Below are positions 46,103 to 55,041 of a stretch of DNA of 64,000 nucleotides, piece after piece. The DNA comes from Leadbetterella sp035299025 (lineage in GTDB: Bacteria; Bacteroidota; Bacteroidia; Cytophagales; Spirosomataceae), in contig DATGXK010000020.1 of NCBI GenBank assembly GCA_035299025.1, positions 124,001 to 188,000 of the forward strand, written 5' to 3'. Positions within the stretch are counted from its first letter, which is position 1. Every line of letters begins with the position of its first letter. The notes below the pieces were generated by a model. That model ran no database searches. It saw only the letters and a program-made list of their open reading frames with translations, and was not told the DNA's origin. The position numbers were made by a program, and so were the translations under genes.

Positions 46103-46627
46103 TTATTTAACTTCCTTAACGTTTACTTCTTCAGCACCAACTTCATTCAAAATAGTCTGGATTTCAGCATCAGTAGCAGAATTCTTATTCATATCAAAAA
46201 CCATCGCAAACTTATCATCCGTACTTCTTTCATCGAAAATAAGTGGCTTAACTGATGGTCCTAAACCCTCCATAAAGAAAAAAGTAAAAGACATACCAAA
46301 AGCAGCCAAAAGGACTGTCAATTCGAAAACAATAGGAATATTTGTAGGGAATGGAAAGAAATTCTTACCACCAATATTCATAGGCCAATCAATACCCAAA
46401 GTCCAAAAAGTAAGTAAAAAAGCAAGTGAGGTACCAGTAATACCAAAAAGGAATGCGGGCACACCCATTCTTGGCCTATCATAACCAAGAGCGTGATCTA
46501 ACCCGTGAACTGGGTAAGGACAAAAAACCTCGTGAATTTTCAATCCTTTGCTTCTTATTTTTTCAACAGCATTCATAACCACGTCTTCGTCGTTAAATAT
46601 GCCTACAATATATTTTTTATCTGTCAT
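46103..46627 (-). CDS. actD: Alternative complex III subunit ActD (DUF3341)
   Basis: A 174-residue membrane protein with two helices (about residues 58-80 and 95-118). It opens with a cytosolic alpha/beta part, KYIVGIFNDEDVVMNAVEK, then the family signature CPYPVHGLDHALGYDRPR. The DUF3341 family is almost exclusive to this complex and is a structural subunit without cofactor. It lies 32 bases after actC and 8 bases before actE. Confidence 0.95.
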   Translation of the reverse strand: MTDKKYIVGIFNDEDVVMNAVEKIRSKGLKIHEVFCPYPVHGLDHALGYDRPRMGVPAFLFGITGTSLAFLLTFWTLGIDWPMNIGGKNFFPFPTNIPIVFELTVLLAAFGMSFTFFFMEGLGPSVKPLIFDERSTDDKFAMVFDMNKNSATDAEIQTILNEVGAEEVNVKEVK

Positions 46628-46659
46628 TGTTTAAAACAATTAATCTTGTTCAGAATTAA

Positions 46660-48024
46660 TTAATGGTTAGATTTCTTTTCAGATGCAGACTTCAAAACTG
46701 ATTTTACCTCTGCCATGTTGATTACCGGTAAAAACTTCGAAAACAAGAAGAAACAAGTAAAGAAAAATCCAAACGAAAATATGTAATCACCAATATCACC
46801 CATTCTCGGAGTAAAATAAGTCCAGCTCGAAGGTAGGTAATCTCTGTGAAGTGAGGTAACAATAATTACGAAACGCTCAAACCACATACCTATGTTTACC
46901 ACTACTGCAATTACGAAAGATACTATAATATTTTCTCGTAATTTCTTAAACCAGAAAACCTGAGGAGAAAGAACATTACAAGTCATCATGGCTGCATAAG
47001 ACCACCATAGTGGACCTGTAGCTCTATTTAAGAAAGCGTACTTTTCATATTCAACACCTGAATAAGCCGCAATAAAAAATTCTGTGATATAAGCCACACC
47101 AACGATTGAACCCGTCAAAGTAATGATTTTATTCATCAATGAAATGTGCTCAAGTGTAATGTAATCCTCCAATTTGTAAACTACACGAGTAACCAACATC
47201 AGGTTTTGTACCATTGCAAAACCAGAGAAAATAGCACCTGCAACGAAATAAGGCGGAAAGATAGTCGTATGCCATCCCGGAATAACTGAAGTTGCAAAGT
47301 CGAAGGATACTATGGTGTGTACTGAAAGTACTAGAGGAGTAGACAAACCGGCAAGAATCAAAGACACATCTTCGTAGCGAGCCCAAGTTTTGGCACCACC
47401 AGTCCAACCCAATGAAAGTGCACCATAAATAGTCTTGCGAACACCTGTTGCTCTATCTCTAATGGTGGCCAAGTCAGGAATCAAACCTATAAACCAGAAT
47501 AAACAAGAAACCGAGAAATATGTAGAAATCGCGAAAACGTCCCATACAAGCGGTGAATTGAAGTTTACCCAGAGTGAACCAAATGTATTCGGTAAAGGCA
47601 AGGCCCAATAAGCAAGCCAAGGACGACCCATGTGCATTAAGATAAACGAAGCAGCACAGAGTACCGCAAAGATGGTCATGGCCTCAGCTGCACGGTTGAT
47701 GGATGTTCTCCATTTTTGACGGAACAACAAAAGTATAGCCGATATTAGCGTACCAGCGTGACCGATACCTACCCACCATACAAAGTTGGTAATATCCCAT
47801 GCCCAGCCTACTGTTTTGTTTAGACCCCACACTCCGAGGCCTTCCCACCATGTCCACAAAACCCAACCACCACCGTATAGCAATACTAAAACAGAAATAG
47901 CAAACGCTATTTTCCATTCTTTGGTAGGTTTAGCTTCTACATGTCTGCAAATATCCTCAGTAACATCGTGGTAGGTTTTGCCTCCGGTTACTAGATGTTC
48001 TCTTATTGGTGAAACTACTGACAT
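46660..48024 (-). CDS. actC: Alternative complex III quinol-binding subunit ActC (NrfD/PsrC-like)
   Basis: A 454-residue polytopic membrane protein with about ten helices of the NrfD/PsrC family. Typical features are WWVGIGHAGTLISAILLLFR with a conserved histidine, HMGRPWLAYWALPLPN, and the later FERFVIIVTSLHRDYLPSSW. In known structures the quinol site lies in this subunit near the ActB iron-sulfur domain. Electrons then pass through ActB to ActA. The gene is between actB and actD with short gaps, as in other Bacteroidota. Confidence 0.95.
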   Translation of the reverse strand: MSVVSPIREHLVTGGKTYHDVTEDICRHVEAKPTKEWKIAFAISVLVLLYGGGWVLWTWWEGLGVWGLNKTVGWAWDITNFVWWVGIGHAGTLISAILLLFRQKWRTSINRAAEAMTIFAVLCAASFILMHMGRPWLAYWALPLPNTFGSLWVNFNSPLVWDVFAISTYFSVSCLFWFIGLIPDLATIRDRATGVRKTIYGALSLGWTGGAKTWARYEDVSLILAGLSTPLVLSVHTIVSFDFATSVIPGWHTTIFPPYFVAGAIFSGFAMVQNLMLVTRVVYKLEDYITLEHISLMNKIITLTGSIVGVAYITEFFIAAYSGVEYEKYAFLNRATGPLWWSYAAMMTCNVLSPQVFWFKKLRENIIVSFVIAVVVNIGMWFERFVIIVTSLHRDYLPSSWTYFTPRMGDIGDYIFSFGFFFTCFFLFSKFLPVINMAEVKSVLKSASEKKSNH

Positions 48025-48087
48025 AATTATATCCTAGAAAATTTTAGGAACTTTATTTATTTAAAAATTAATTACAAACAAAAAAAA

Positions 48088-51000
48088 TCAATGACCCGCG
48101 TGTTCTGAATGATCCGTATGAGCTACTGTTTCTGCTTTTTTCACTCCATCCTTGTTTCTGATTTTTACAAGATAGTTGATTTGAGGAATAACATTGATTT
48201 CTTCCAACAACTGGAATCTTCTTCCTTCTTCCTCTTGTACCATCAACTTTGAAACACGACTTTCTGGGTCTAACATGTCACCAAATGTAATTGCATTCGT
48301 TGGACATGACTGAGAACATGCTGTTTCAATTTCACCATCCATAGGACGACGCTTTTCTTTCTTGGCCGTCAACTTACCAGCCTGAATTCTTTGAACACAC
48401 ATTGAACATTTCTCAATTACCCCTCTAGATCTTACAGTTACATCAGGGTTAATAACCATTCTTCCCAATTCATTGTTAAAATGGAAATCAAAGTTATCAT
48501 TCTCGAAATACTTAAACCAGTTGAATCTTCTAACTTTATAAGGACAGTTGTTTGCACAATATCTTGTACCCACACATCTGTTATACGTCATTTGATTAAG
48601 TCCCTCAGAACTGTGGGTTGTAGCCAAAACAGGACACACCGTCTCACATGGAGCATTTGAACAGTGTTGGCACATCAACGGTTGGAATACAACTTCAGGA
48701 TTTTCCGAAGCAACCTCCATGGCCTTGTAACCACTTACACTATACCCTTCTTCCTGCGGAGCATCTGAACTATAGTATCTATCAATTCTAATCCAGTGCA
48801 TCTCTCTAGCTCTAGCCACTTCGGCTTTACCCACAACCGAAACGTTGTTTTCAGCCTGGCAACTCACCACACACGCAGCACAACCCGTACAAGTGTTAAG
48901 GTCAATTACCATACCCCAGCTGTGGTTCTTCTTCTCGTGTCCATTCCAAAGTGTTATGGAATAAGGTTTCTTGAGGCCATCTGAAGTAGAAATTTTTGGT
49001 TCAAATCTACCTGCTTTTACGTTTTTAACATATTCGCTAAGAACCGACTCTTGTACAACAGCCTCACGACCCATATAGGTCTCGTGTGTCTGAGTTTGAG
49101 CCAATGTATAACCACTTTTGGTTTTTTCGATTTTTACACCACCAACCCAAAGTGAGCTAGCCGATGAAGCACCTTTTAACAAAGGAAATACTGCAACACC
49201 TGTGTTTCCTGCCTTACCAGCAGCAGTACGTCCATATCCCATTGCTATAGCAACCGAATCATTGACTTGACCTGGCTGAATTAAAACTGGCAACTCTACA
49301 GAATTTGAACCGACTGTCACCTTAACCCAATCTCCAACCTCAAGTCCTAAATCTTTGGCAGTTTTTTGTGAAAATGCCGCTGTATTTTCCCAAGTAACTT
49401 TTGAAACAGGGTCTGGTGTCTCTTGCAACCATGGGTTATTAGCTTGTATACCAGTACCGATTGTTACATTTTCATAAACATAAAGTTCGATACCCGATGA
49501 TTTTACACTAGCTACTTTAGACGCCGCATCAGCTAAGTTTCCTGAGAATGAAGCTCCAACCGTAGAAGCATTTGGCGACTCATATACGCCATCATGCAAA
49601 GCTTGAATCCAAGTTTTTCCATTCAAAATACTTGAAGACCAAATATTCTTCACATAAGCTTGGTAGTCTGAAGATTTACCAGCCCATACAAGAAGACTAG
49701 ATTCGCCCTGACGAGAATTGAAGATATTCGAGATTACTGGCTGAGTCAATGAATAGTATCCAGACTTCGGTGAGGCATCGCCCCATGATTCCAGATAATG
49801 TGTGTTAAGAGCCAAATAAGTACACAATGAAGCGGTTTCGTTCGCCCTATCTGAGATAGCAATTGTGGTTTTGGCTTTCTTCAAACCTTCTGCTATATCT
49901 GCACCTAATAGGTGGTCATATACCGGGTTTGAATCTAAAAATATAACTGCGTCAACGGCACCAGACTTCAATTCAGAAACGAATTGATTCATAGCCGCAT
50001 CATTACCTTGTCTATAATTTACTGTTGTACCAAAGTCAATGGTATTTCCAACATTTCCTAAAAGGCTATTGATACCATTTACTATTGTTTGTACCACAAC
50101 ATCGTTTGAGCCGCTCACTACTAAACTAGCACCTTTGGTTGCCACTAAATCCTTTGCACATTTATCAATGTTTTCAAAATCGGCCTTTGCAACAGCAAGT
50201 TGAGAACCTGCTCCCAAAATAGCAGCAACCCTGTTGTAAAGATTGGCAGCAAATACACCTTCTTGGGATGGTTTGAACATGCCCCTGTAATCAGCATTTG
50301 CACCTGTCATACTCATACCAGTTTCAAACTGATAATGTCTTGACATTGTCTTTTTACCACCTTTTGCACTACTTAGTCTTCTCGTCTCAGCCCATTGAGC
50401 AGCATACTCCACTGGAGAAAGCCATGTTCCAAGAAAATCGCAACTGATACCAACAATAACGTTTGCCTTGTTGAATAAATATGACGGTATAACTGCCTTT
50501 CCAAAACTTGAACCATTAGCTTCAATTAGTGCCGATGCTGAGTTTGAATCATAAGTAATATGTTTGGCAGAAGGATATTTTGTAGCAAAATCAGCCAAAA
50601 CAGATTTGGTGCTTGGAGATAGAATGGTATTCGAAACCACTCTAATGTTAGAGGATGAAGCCAAAGCAGCTGAAACCTCCTTATCTAACTCAGCCCAAGT
50701 AATTTTCTTACCCGCCTTAGTTGGCTCTTTTAGTCTTTCGTTATCGTAAAGAGAAAGAAGAGAAGCATGCACTTGGGCATTTACACCACCCTTGGTAACA
50801 CCTGAAAGCTTGTTACCTTCAATTTTAACAGGTCTTCCTTCTCTGGTTTTAACCAATATACTGCAGTAATTACCGGCTAATGCAAACGTAGAGGCATAAT
50901 AGTTTGGAATACCCGGCTCAATATCCTCTGGCTTGTTAAGATACGGAATGGTATGTCTTACTGGGGCATTACAGGCAGCCAAAGAAACTGCAGCAACACC

Positions 51001-51147
51001 AAATCCTAACATTTTTAAGAAATCACGACGGTAAGTACCGCCCTCTAAACCTTCTAGATTAAACTCCTTGTCAGCGTTTTTTACAACGTTGATGTCGTTT
51101 TTCAATTCTTCAATACCTTTCCAATACCTTTTATTAGTATTCTCCAT
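48088..51147 (-). CDS. actB: Alternative complex III iron-sulfur subunit ActB
   Basis: A 1019-residue fusion of a molybdopterin-oxidoreductase-like domain (about residues 30-700) and a ferredoxin-like domain (about 745-970). A Tat-like leader opens the protein (YRRDFLKMLGFGVAAVSLAA). The C-terminal part has four cysteine clusters: CTGCAACVVSC, CQHCSNAPCETVCP, CVGTRYCANNCP and CSMCVQ followed by CSQSCP. The large domain lacks an obvious Cys/SeCys/Ser molybdenum-ligand signature, as known for ActB, which does not hold a molybdenum cofactor. It relays electrons from the quinol site to the ActA hemes. Confidence 0.95.
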   Translation of the reverse strand: MENTNKRYWKGIEELKNDINVVKNADKEFNLEGLEGGTYRRDFLKMLGFGVAAVSLAACNAPVRHTIPYLNKPEDIEPGIPNYYASTFALAGNYCSILVKTREGRPVKIEGNKLSGVTKGGVNAQVHASLLSLYDNERLKEPTKAGKKITWAELDKEVSAALASSSNIRVVSNTILSPSTKSVLADFATKYPSAKHITYDSNSASALIEANGSSFGKAVIPSYLFNKANVIVGISCDFLGTWLSPVEYAAQWAETRRLSSAKGGKKTMSRHYQFETGMSMTGANADYRGMFKPSQEGVFAANLYNRVAAILGAGSQLAVAKADFENIDKCAKDLVATKGASLVVSGSNDVVVQTIVNGINSLLGNVGNTIDFGTTVNYRQGNDAAMNQFVSELKSGAVDAVIFLDSNPVYDHLLGADIAEGLKKAKTTIAISDRANETASLCTYLALNTHYLESWGDASPKSGYYSLTQPVISNIFNSRQGESSLLVWAGKSSDYQAYVKNIWSSSILNGKTWIQALHDGVYESPNASTVGASFSGNLADAASKVASVKSSGIELYVYENVTIGTGIQANNPWLQETPDPVSKVTWENTAAFSQKTAKDLGLEVGDWVKVTVGSNSVELPVLIQPGQVNDSVAIAMGYGRTAAGKAGNTGVAVFPLLKGASSASSLWVGGVKIEKTKSGYTLAQTQTHETYMGREAVVQESVLSEYVKNVKAGRFEPKISTSDGLKKPYSITLWNGHEKKNHSWGMVIDLNTCTGCAACVVSCQAENNVSVVGKAEVARAREMHWIRIDRYYSSDAPQEEGYSVSGYKAMEVASENPEVVFQPLMCQHCSNAPCETVCPVLATTHSSEGLNQMTYNRCVGTRYCANNCPYKVRRFNWFKYFENDNFDFHFNNELGRMVINPDVTVRSRGVIEKCSMCVQRIQAGKLTAKKEKRRPMDGEIETACSQSCPTNAITFGDMLDPESRVSKLMVQEEEGRRFQLLEEINVIPQINYLVKIRNKDGVKKAETVAHTDHSEHAGH

Positions 51148-51188
51148 GAGTATGTATATATAAAATTCTCTTTATTACTTGAAAAAAA

Positions 51189-52376
51189 TTAATAGTGACA
51201 TTTGGCACACTCCAGGCCACCAATGTCTTCCACTTTCATCGCCTCTTTTGAAGTGCTGTTATGAGCCGTCAATAATGCATCATAATAGGCATTTCCTTTT
51301 GAGTTTACATCTGTTTTTCTGTGACAGTCAATACACCAACCCATGGTTAGCGTATGACGCTGCTGTACGACTTCCATGTTTTTGATATCTCCATGGCAGC
51401 TTTCGCAATCGAGACCACCCACGTTGGTATGCTGAGCATGGTTAAAGTAGGCAAGATCAGGCAAATTGTGGACACGTACCCACTGTATTGGCTGATTTTT
51501 CTCAATGGCTGTATATATCTTTTGAATTTCTGGAGATTCTCTTTTTATAGTATTGTGGCAATTCATACAAATACTTGAAGAAGGAATTCCAGATTGCTTT
51601 CCTTTGTAAACACCGGTATGGCAGTAGGCACAATTGATTTCCATGTCGCCGGCGTGCAACTTGTGAGAGAAGTTGATAGGTTGTGTTGGTGCGTATCCTT
51701 GGTGAACCCCAATTTTGAATAGGCCATCAAGTGTCGCTTTGGTACCCAACAAAATAAACATCCAAATAACCGCTGTTACGATGGTTTTGTTAGATGAAAG
51801 ACCTTTCAATGAAGCCTTCAGATTCTCCATAGGAGATAGAGCAGCCTCACCTTTCGAAAGAGTAGAAAGGAGCCTTAGAACCGAAAGTAAAGCAATAAGA
51901 ACTAAGCCCATAATAACCAACAGAGCAACTAAAACTATGTTGAAGAATTTTCCGCCTGAGGTTTCTTGAGTTGGAGCAGCAACAGCTGCACCTGGAGCAG
52001 CAGCTGCTGGAGCAGCGTTTGCCGACTTTACATAAGCCAGAATGTTTTTGATTTCGGCATCTCCATAAGCTGGAAAAGCAGTCATCTGAACATTATACTT
52101 TGCAAAAATCTCAACAGCATATTTGTCACCACTTGCGATTACGGCTGCTGGATTATTAATCCATTTCTTCAACCAAGCAAAATCTCTTCTATCTTCAATT
52201 CCAGCAAGTCCGGGACCCACCACAATCTCTGAACCTACAGCATGACATTGTGCACAGTTATTTTTGAAAAGTGTTTCTCCTGCCGCAGCATCGCCGTCTT
52301 GGGCGAAAGCGTTTGTTGTCAGTACAAAAACGAGGGCTAACAGAGTGAGTAATTTTTTCGAAATATTATTTATCAT
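51189..52376 (-). CDS. actA: Alternative complex III multiheme cytochrome c ActA, six heme motifs
   Basis: First gene of the respiratory operon, 395 residues. After the signal peptide (ending NAFAQ) comes a cytochrome c domain with CAQCH at residue 41 and a candidate methionine ligand in QMTAFPAY. Two hydrophobic helices follow (about 145-168 and 198-220), with an Ala/Pro-rich linker before the first. The C-terminal part has five more CxxCH motifs at 249, 270, 324, 348 and 390. The last lies at the very C-terminus (CAKCHY). The family core is pentaheme, so the N-terminal domain is an added mono-heme module. I believe this fusion recurs in Bacteroidota. A consensus promoter precedes the gene. 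Confidence 0.95.
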   Translation of the reverse strand: MINNISKKLLTLLALVFVLTTNAFAQDGDAAAGETLFKNNCAQCHAVGSEIVVGPGLAGIEDRRDFAWLKKWINNPAAVIASGDKYAVEIFAKYNVQMTAFPAYGDAEIKNILAYVKSANAAPAAAAPGAAVAAPTQETSGGKFFNIVLVALLVIMGLVLIALLSVLRLLSTLSKGEAALSPMENLKASLKGLSSNKTIVTAVIWMFILLGTKATLDGLFKIGVHQGYAPTQPINFSHKLHAGDMEINCAYCHTGVYKGKQSGIPSSSICMNCHNTIKRESPEIQKIYTAIEKNQPIQWVRVHNLPDLAYFNHAQHTNVGGLDCESCHGDIKNMEVVQQRHTLTMGWCIDCHRKTDVNSKGNAYYDALLTAHNSTSKEAMKVEDIGGLECAKCHY

Positions 52377-52408
52377 TTTAAATTATAATATTGCAATTTT
52401 TTAGAGTG

Positions 52409-52439
52409 CAAAGCTAAGGGAGGAATGTTTTTTATCAAA
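52409..52439 (-). promoter_or_regulatory. Promoter of the 16-gene respiratory operon
   Basis: Both Bacteroidota promoter elements match exactly on the minus strand: -33 TTTG at 52436-52439 and -7 TAGCTTTG at 52409-52416, 19 bases apart. The predicted leader before actA is about 25 bases. No other strong promoter was noticed inside the operon. Confidence 0.85.
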
Positions 52440-52532
52440 ATATGTATTGTGATTTTTTTCGAATTGAAAAAATTTAGAATCGTTTTAAATAAGAATATAA
52501 CTTATTGAAAATGAATATCTTGAAATAAAAAA

Positions 52533-52573
52533 TACCATTTGAAAAGTAGTTTGTACTAACCTATCAAATGGTA
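52533..52573 (-). terminator. Terminator of tRNA-Cys
   Basis: A 10-bp perfect stem TACCATTTGA/TCAAATGGTA with a 21-nt loop, 33 bases past the tRNA 3' end. On the minus strand it is followed by TTTTTT. Confidence 0.8.
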
Positions 52574-52605
52574 CTAATTTTAGATTTTGACATAAGTCAA
52601 ATTTT

Positions 52606-52679
52606 TGGAGGTCCCGAGCGGATTCGAACCGCTGTAGAAGCTTTTGCAGAGCTCTGCCTAGCCGCTCGGCCACAGGACC
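52606..52679 (-). tRNA. tRNA-Cys (GCA anticodon)
   Basis: Complete cloverleaf including an encoded CCA. The acceptor stem GGTCCTG pairs with CGGGACC with one G-T pair. The D arm is GCC-GAGCGGCTA-GGC. The anticodon arm is GAGCT, loop CTGCAAA, AGCTT, so the anticodon is GCA. The variable loop is short, and the T arm is AGCGG-TTCGAAT-CCGCT. The discriminator base is T (U), as expected for cysteine. The gene is flanked by its own promoter and terminator, so it is a single-gene unit. Confidence 0.97.
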
Positions 52680-52698
52680 CTCTTTCATTAAAGGAATG

Positions 52699-52730
52699 CA
52701 AATTTATGACCAAAAGCCTGTTTTGCCAAA
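52699..52730 (-). promoter_or_regulatory. Promoter of tRNA-Cys
   Basis: -33 TTTG at 52727-52730 and -7 TAAATTTG at 52699-52706 on the minus strand, 20 bases apart, both exact matches. Predicted transcription starts about 13 bases before the mature tRNA. Confidence 0.82.
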
Positions 52731-52766
52731 ATTATTTGCGAAAAAACTTAAATTTCTCTTAAAAAA

Positions 52767-52797
52767 AGAAATGGCTGCCTTATAGACAGCCATTTCT
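52767..52797 (-). terminator. Terminator of rpsA
   Basis: An 11-bp perfect stem AGAAATGGCTG/CAGCCATTTCT with a 9-nt loop, 33 bases past the rpsA stop, followed on the minus strand by a run of T residues. Confidence 0.9.
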
Positions 52798-52829
52798 GTA
52801 GAAATTATATTTTCGAAAACCTGAAAGGA

Positions 52830-54653
52830 TTAAGCCTCGTCAGTGGTTTTCTTCTTTACAGCTTTCTTTTTTGGAGAAGCCTCTTCGCTTTCAAGTTGAT
52901 CTTTCAAAGCTGCAAGTGCAGAAAGGTCACCCAAAGTTGATTTTTCCATTTCTGGTAATTTCACTTTGTCGGTTGCTTTTGCTGGAGCTTTTTTCTTATC
53001 AGCTTTTGGCTCTTCTTTCGCTATTTCCCAAGTTTTGGTGTGCGAAAGAACAATTCTCTTCTCTTCTTTATTGAACTCAATAACTTCGAAAGAAAGTTTC
53101 TCGCCCATCTCACCTAATGAACCATCCTCTTTGGCTATTGCTTTCAAAGCAGCTTGTCCTTCGATACCGTAAGGCAATTCAAGTGTTACTTGCTTATCGT
53201 TTTTACCAACTATGTTACACTCGTGAACTGTACCTACTTCGAATACCGTTTCGAAAGTATCCCAAGGGTTTTCTTCTAGGTGTTTGTGGCTAAGAGCTAA
53301 TCTACGATTTTCTACATCCAATTCAAGAACGATAACTTCAAGTTCTTCTCCGATTTTAACAAAATCAGATGGATGCTTGATTTTCTTAGTCCAAGAAAGG
53401 TCAGAAACGTGAACTAGACCGTCGATACCTTCTTCAAGCTCTAAGAATAGACCGAAGTTAGTAAGGTTACGAACTGTTCCTTTATGTTTTGTACCGATAG
53501 CATATTTAGCCAAAAGATCTTGTTTTGTCCAAGGATCTTCGGTCATTTGCTTGATACCCAATGACATTTTTCTTTCGTCTTTGTCCATAGTCAATACCAC
53601 AGCTGAGATATCGTCACCGATTTGCAAGAAATCTGATGGGTTTCTCAAATGTTGTGACCATGACATTTCTGAAACGTGGATAAGACCCTCAACGCCTGGC
53701 TTAAGCTCAAGGAATGCACCGTAATCAGCGATGTTTACGATTTTTCCGCTCACTTTAGAACCTACTTCTAGGCCTTCAGCCAATGAATCCCAAGGGTGAG
53801 ACTCCAATTGTTTCATACCCAATGAAATACGTTTCTTGTCGTCATCAAAGTCAAGAACAACCACTTTGATTTTATCATCAAGATTCAATACTTCGTTAGG
53901 GTGATTTACTCTACCCCACGAGATATCTGTGATGTGTAGTAAACCATCTACGCCACCAAGGTCGATGAATACACCGAAGTTAGTGATGTTTTTAACCACA
54001 CCCTCCAATACTTGTCCTTTTTCAAGGTTAGTAAGGATTTGCTGACGCTGCGACTCAAGGTCTTTCTCGATCAACACTTTGTGCGATACTACTACGTTGT
54101 CGTTGGTATGGTTGATTTTAACCACTTTCACTTCCATACGTTTTCCTACAAATACATCAAAGTCTCTGATAGGTTTAACGTCGATTTGTGAACCTGGCAA
54201 GAACGCCTCAATACCAAAAATATCTACAATAAGACCACCTTTAGTACGACGCTTGATAAGAGCGTCTACAATAATGTCAGTCTCAAGAGCACCTTCAATT
54301 TTAGACCAAGCTGTAAGGATTCTGGCTTTTTTACGAGAAATAACCAATTGTCCCAGAGCATCTTCTTGTTTTTCGATGAAAACCTCAACTTTGTCGCCAA
54401 CTTTAAGGTCTGGCAAGTCACGGAATTCTGAACGAGAAACGATACCATCTGATTTGAATCCTATGTTTAACAAAACTTCTCTGTCTGTAATACCTACCAC
54501 TAGGGCATCTACTACATCTTTTTCTTCGATTGCGGCGAAAGTTTCACCGTAAACTGCTTCTAACTCTGCTTTCTCGGCAGCGGTGTAACCTCCACCAATG
54601 CCTTTTTTTGTTACTTTCTCCCAATCGAAATCAGGAAATGTTTGATTTGTCAT
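52830..54653 (-). CDS. rpsA: 30S ribosomal protein S1
   Basis: Binds mRNA on the 30S subunit. It has 607 residues with six S1 RNA-binding repeats. The first two degenerate repeats occupy about residues 48-210; the central repeats are marked by NITNFGVFIDLGGVDGLLHI, IADYGAFLELKPGVEGLIHV and NLTNFGLFLELEEGIDGLVH. The last repeat is weaker. A Lys/Ala/Glu-rich tail ends the protein, with basic runs such as ADKKKAP and KKKAVKKKT. Length and repeat order are normal for Bacteroidota S1. The gene has an exact promoter and its own terminator. Confidence 0.96.
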   Translation of the reverse strand: MTNQTFPDFDWEKVTKKGIGGGYTAAEKAELEAVYGETFAAIEEKDVVDALVVGITDREVLLNIGFKSDGIVSRSEFRDLPDLKVGDKVEVFIEKQEDALGQLVISRKKARILTAWSKIEGALETDIIVDALIKRRTKGGLIVDIFGIEAFLPGSQIDVKPIRDFDVFVGKRMEVKVVKINHTNDNVVVSHKVLIEKDLESQRQQILTNLEKGQVLEGVVKNITNFGVFIDLGGVDGLLHITDISWGRVNHPNEVLNLDDKIKVVVLDFDDDKKRISLGMKQLESHPWDSLAEGLEVGSKVSGKIVNIADYGAFLELKPGVEGLIHVSEMSWSQHLRNPSDFLQIGDDISAVVLTMDKDERKMSLGIKQMTEDPWTKQDLLAKYAIGTKHKGTVRNLTNFGLFLELEEGIDGLVHVSDLSWTKKIKHPSDFVKIGEELEVIVLELDVENRRLALSHKHLEENPWDTFETVFEVGTVHECNIVGKNDKQVTLELPYGIEGQAALKAIAKEDGSLGEMGEKLSFEVIEFNKEEKRIVLSHTKTWEIAKEEPKADKKKAPAKATDKVKLPEMEKSTLGDLSALAALKDQLESEEASPKKKAVKKKTTDEA

Positions 54654-54745
54654 AAATGAATTAAAATGCTCATTATTACATCAATAGACCGAGCTTTTCT
54701 ATCGAAATTGATTAAAAATTGATAATTCCTCGTTAAAAAGGAGTG

Positions 54746-54776
54746 CAAAGGTAGGAAATTTGAGAAAATAAGCAAA
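54746..54776 (-). promoter_or_regulatory. Promoter of rpsA
   Basis: -33 TTTG at 54773-54776 and -7 TACCTTTG at 54746-54753 on the minus strand, spaced 19 bases, both exact. The bases after the -7 box (CACTC) are the same as at the actA promoter. It predicts a leader of about 85 bases before rpsA, room for the translational feedback known for S1 in other bacteria. Confidence 0.85.
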
Positions 54777-54820
54777 TAAACAGAAGAGTTTTTTTTGTGT
54801 AAATGGTTAAAAATCAGGCT

Positions 54821-54918
54821 TCGGCTCCGCTCAGCCACCATCGGCTCCGCTCGTCGACTATCGTAAGCTCAACCACTATCAACTTCGCTCAGCCAACGTC
54901 AGATTTCGTCAAAATTCA
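54821..54918. repeat. Five-unit degenerate 20-bp tandem repeat
   Basis: Units at 54821-54840, 54841-54860, 54861-54878, 54879-54898 and 54899-54918. The first two share the 12-mer TCGGCTCCGCTC exactly. Later units decay but keep a TC start and a central GCTC/CGTC. The array is far more GC-rich than its surroundings. The reverse complement GAGCGGAGCCGA resembles a short interspersed motif I recall from several Bacteroidota genomes. Confidence 0.75.
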
Positions 54919-55041
54919 TCTGTCTTGAATAATTTAAAATCTATTTCACAAAAAACACAAAATTTAACAAAGCGAATGTGCGGATTATTTACAAAACATG
55001 TAAACTCGATTAACTAAACAGATTAGAACTGATACTAAGCT

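Larger units (their letters stand above)
54654..55041. other. Intergenic region between rpsA and the HNH gene
   Basis: About 390 bases with no convincing gene. It holds the rpsA leader and promoter (54654-54776), then a GC-rich degenerate tandem repeat (54821-54918), then AT-rich sequence where I see nothing beyond the tail of the HNH transcript. Confidence 0.6.

Noticed and set aside
48088..51147. An active molybdopterin oxidoreductase
   Set aside because: The gene sits in the act operon and the large domain lacks a clear molybdenum-ligand signature; ActB is known not to carry the cofactor.
54821..54918. A CRISPR array
   Set aside because: Units are adjacent with no unique spacers, degrade progressively, and no cas genes are present.
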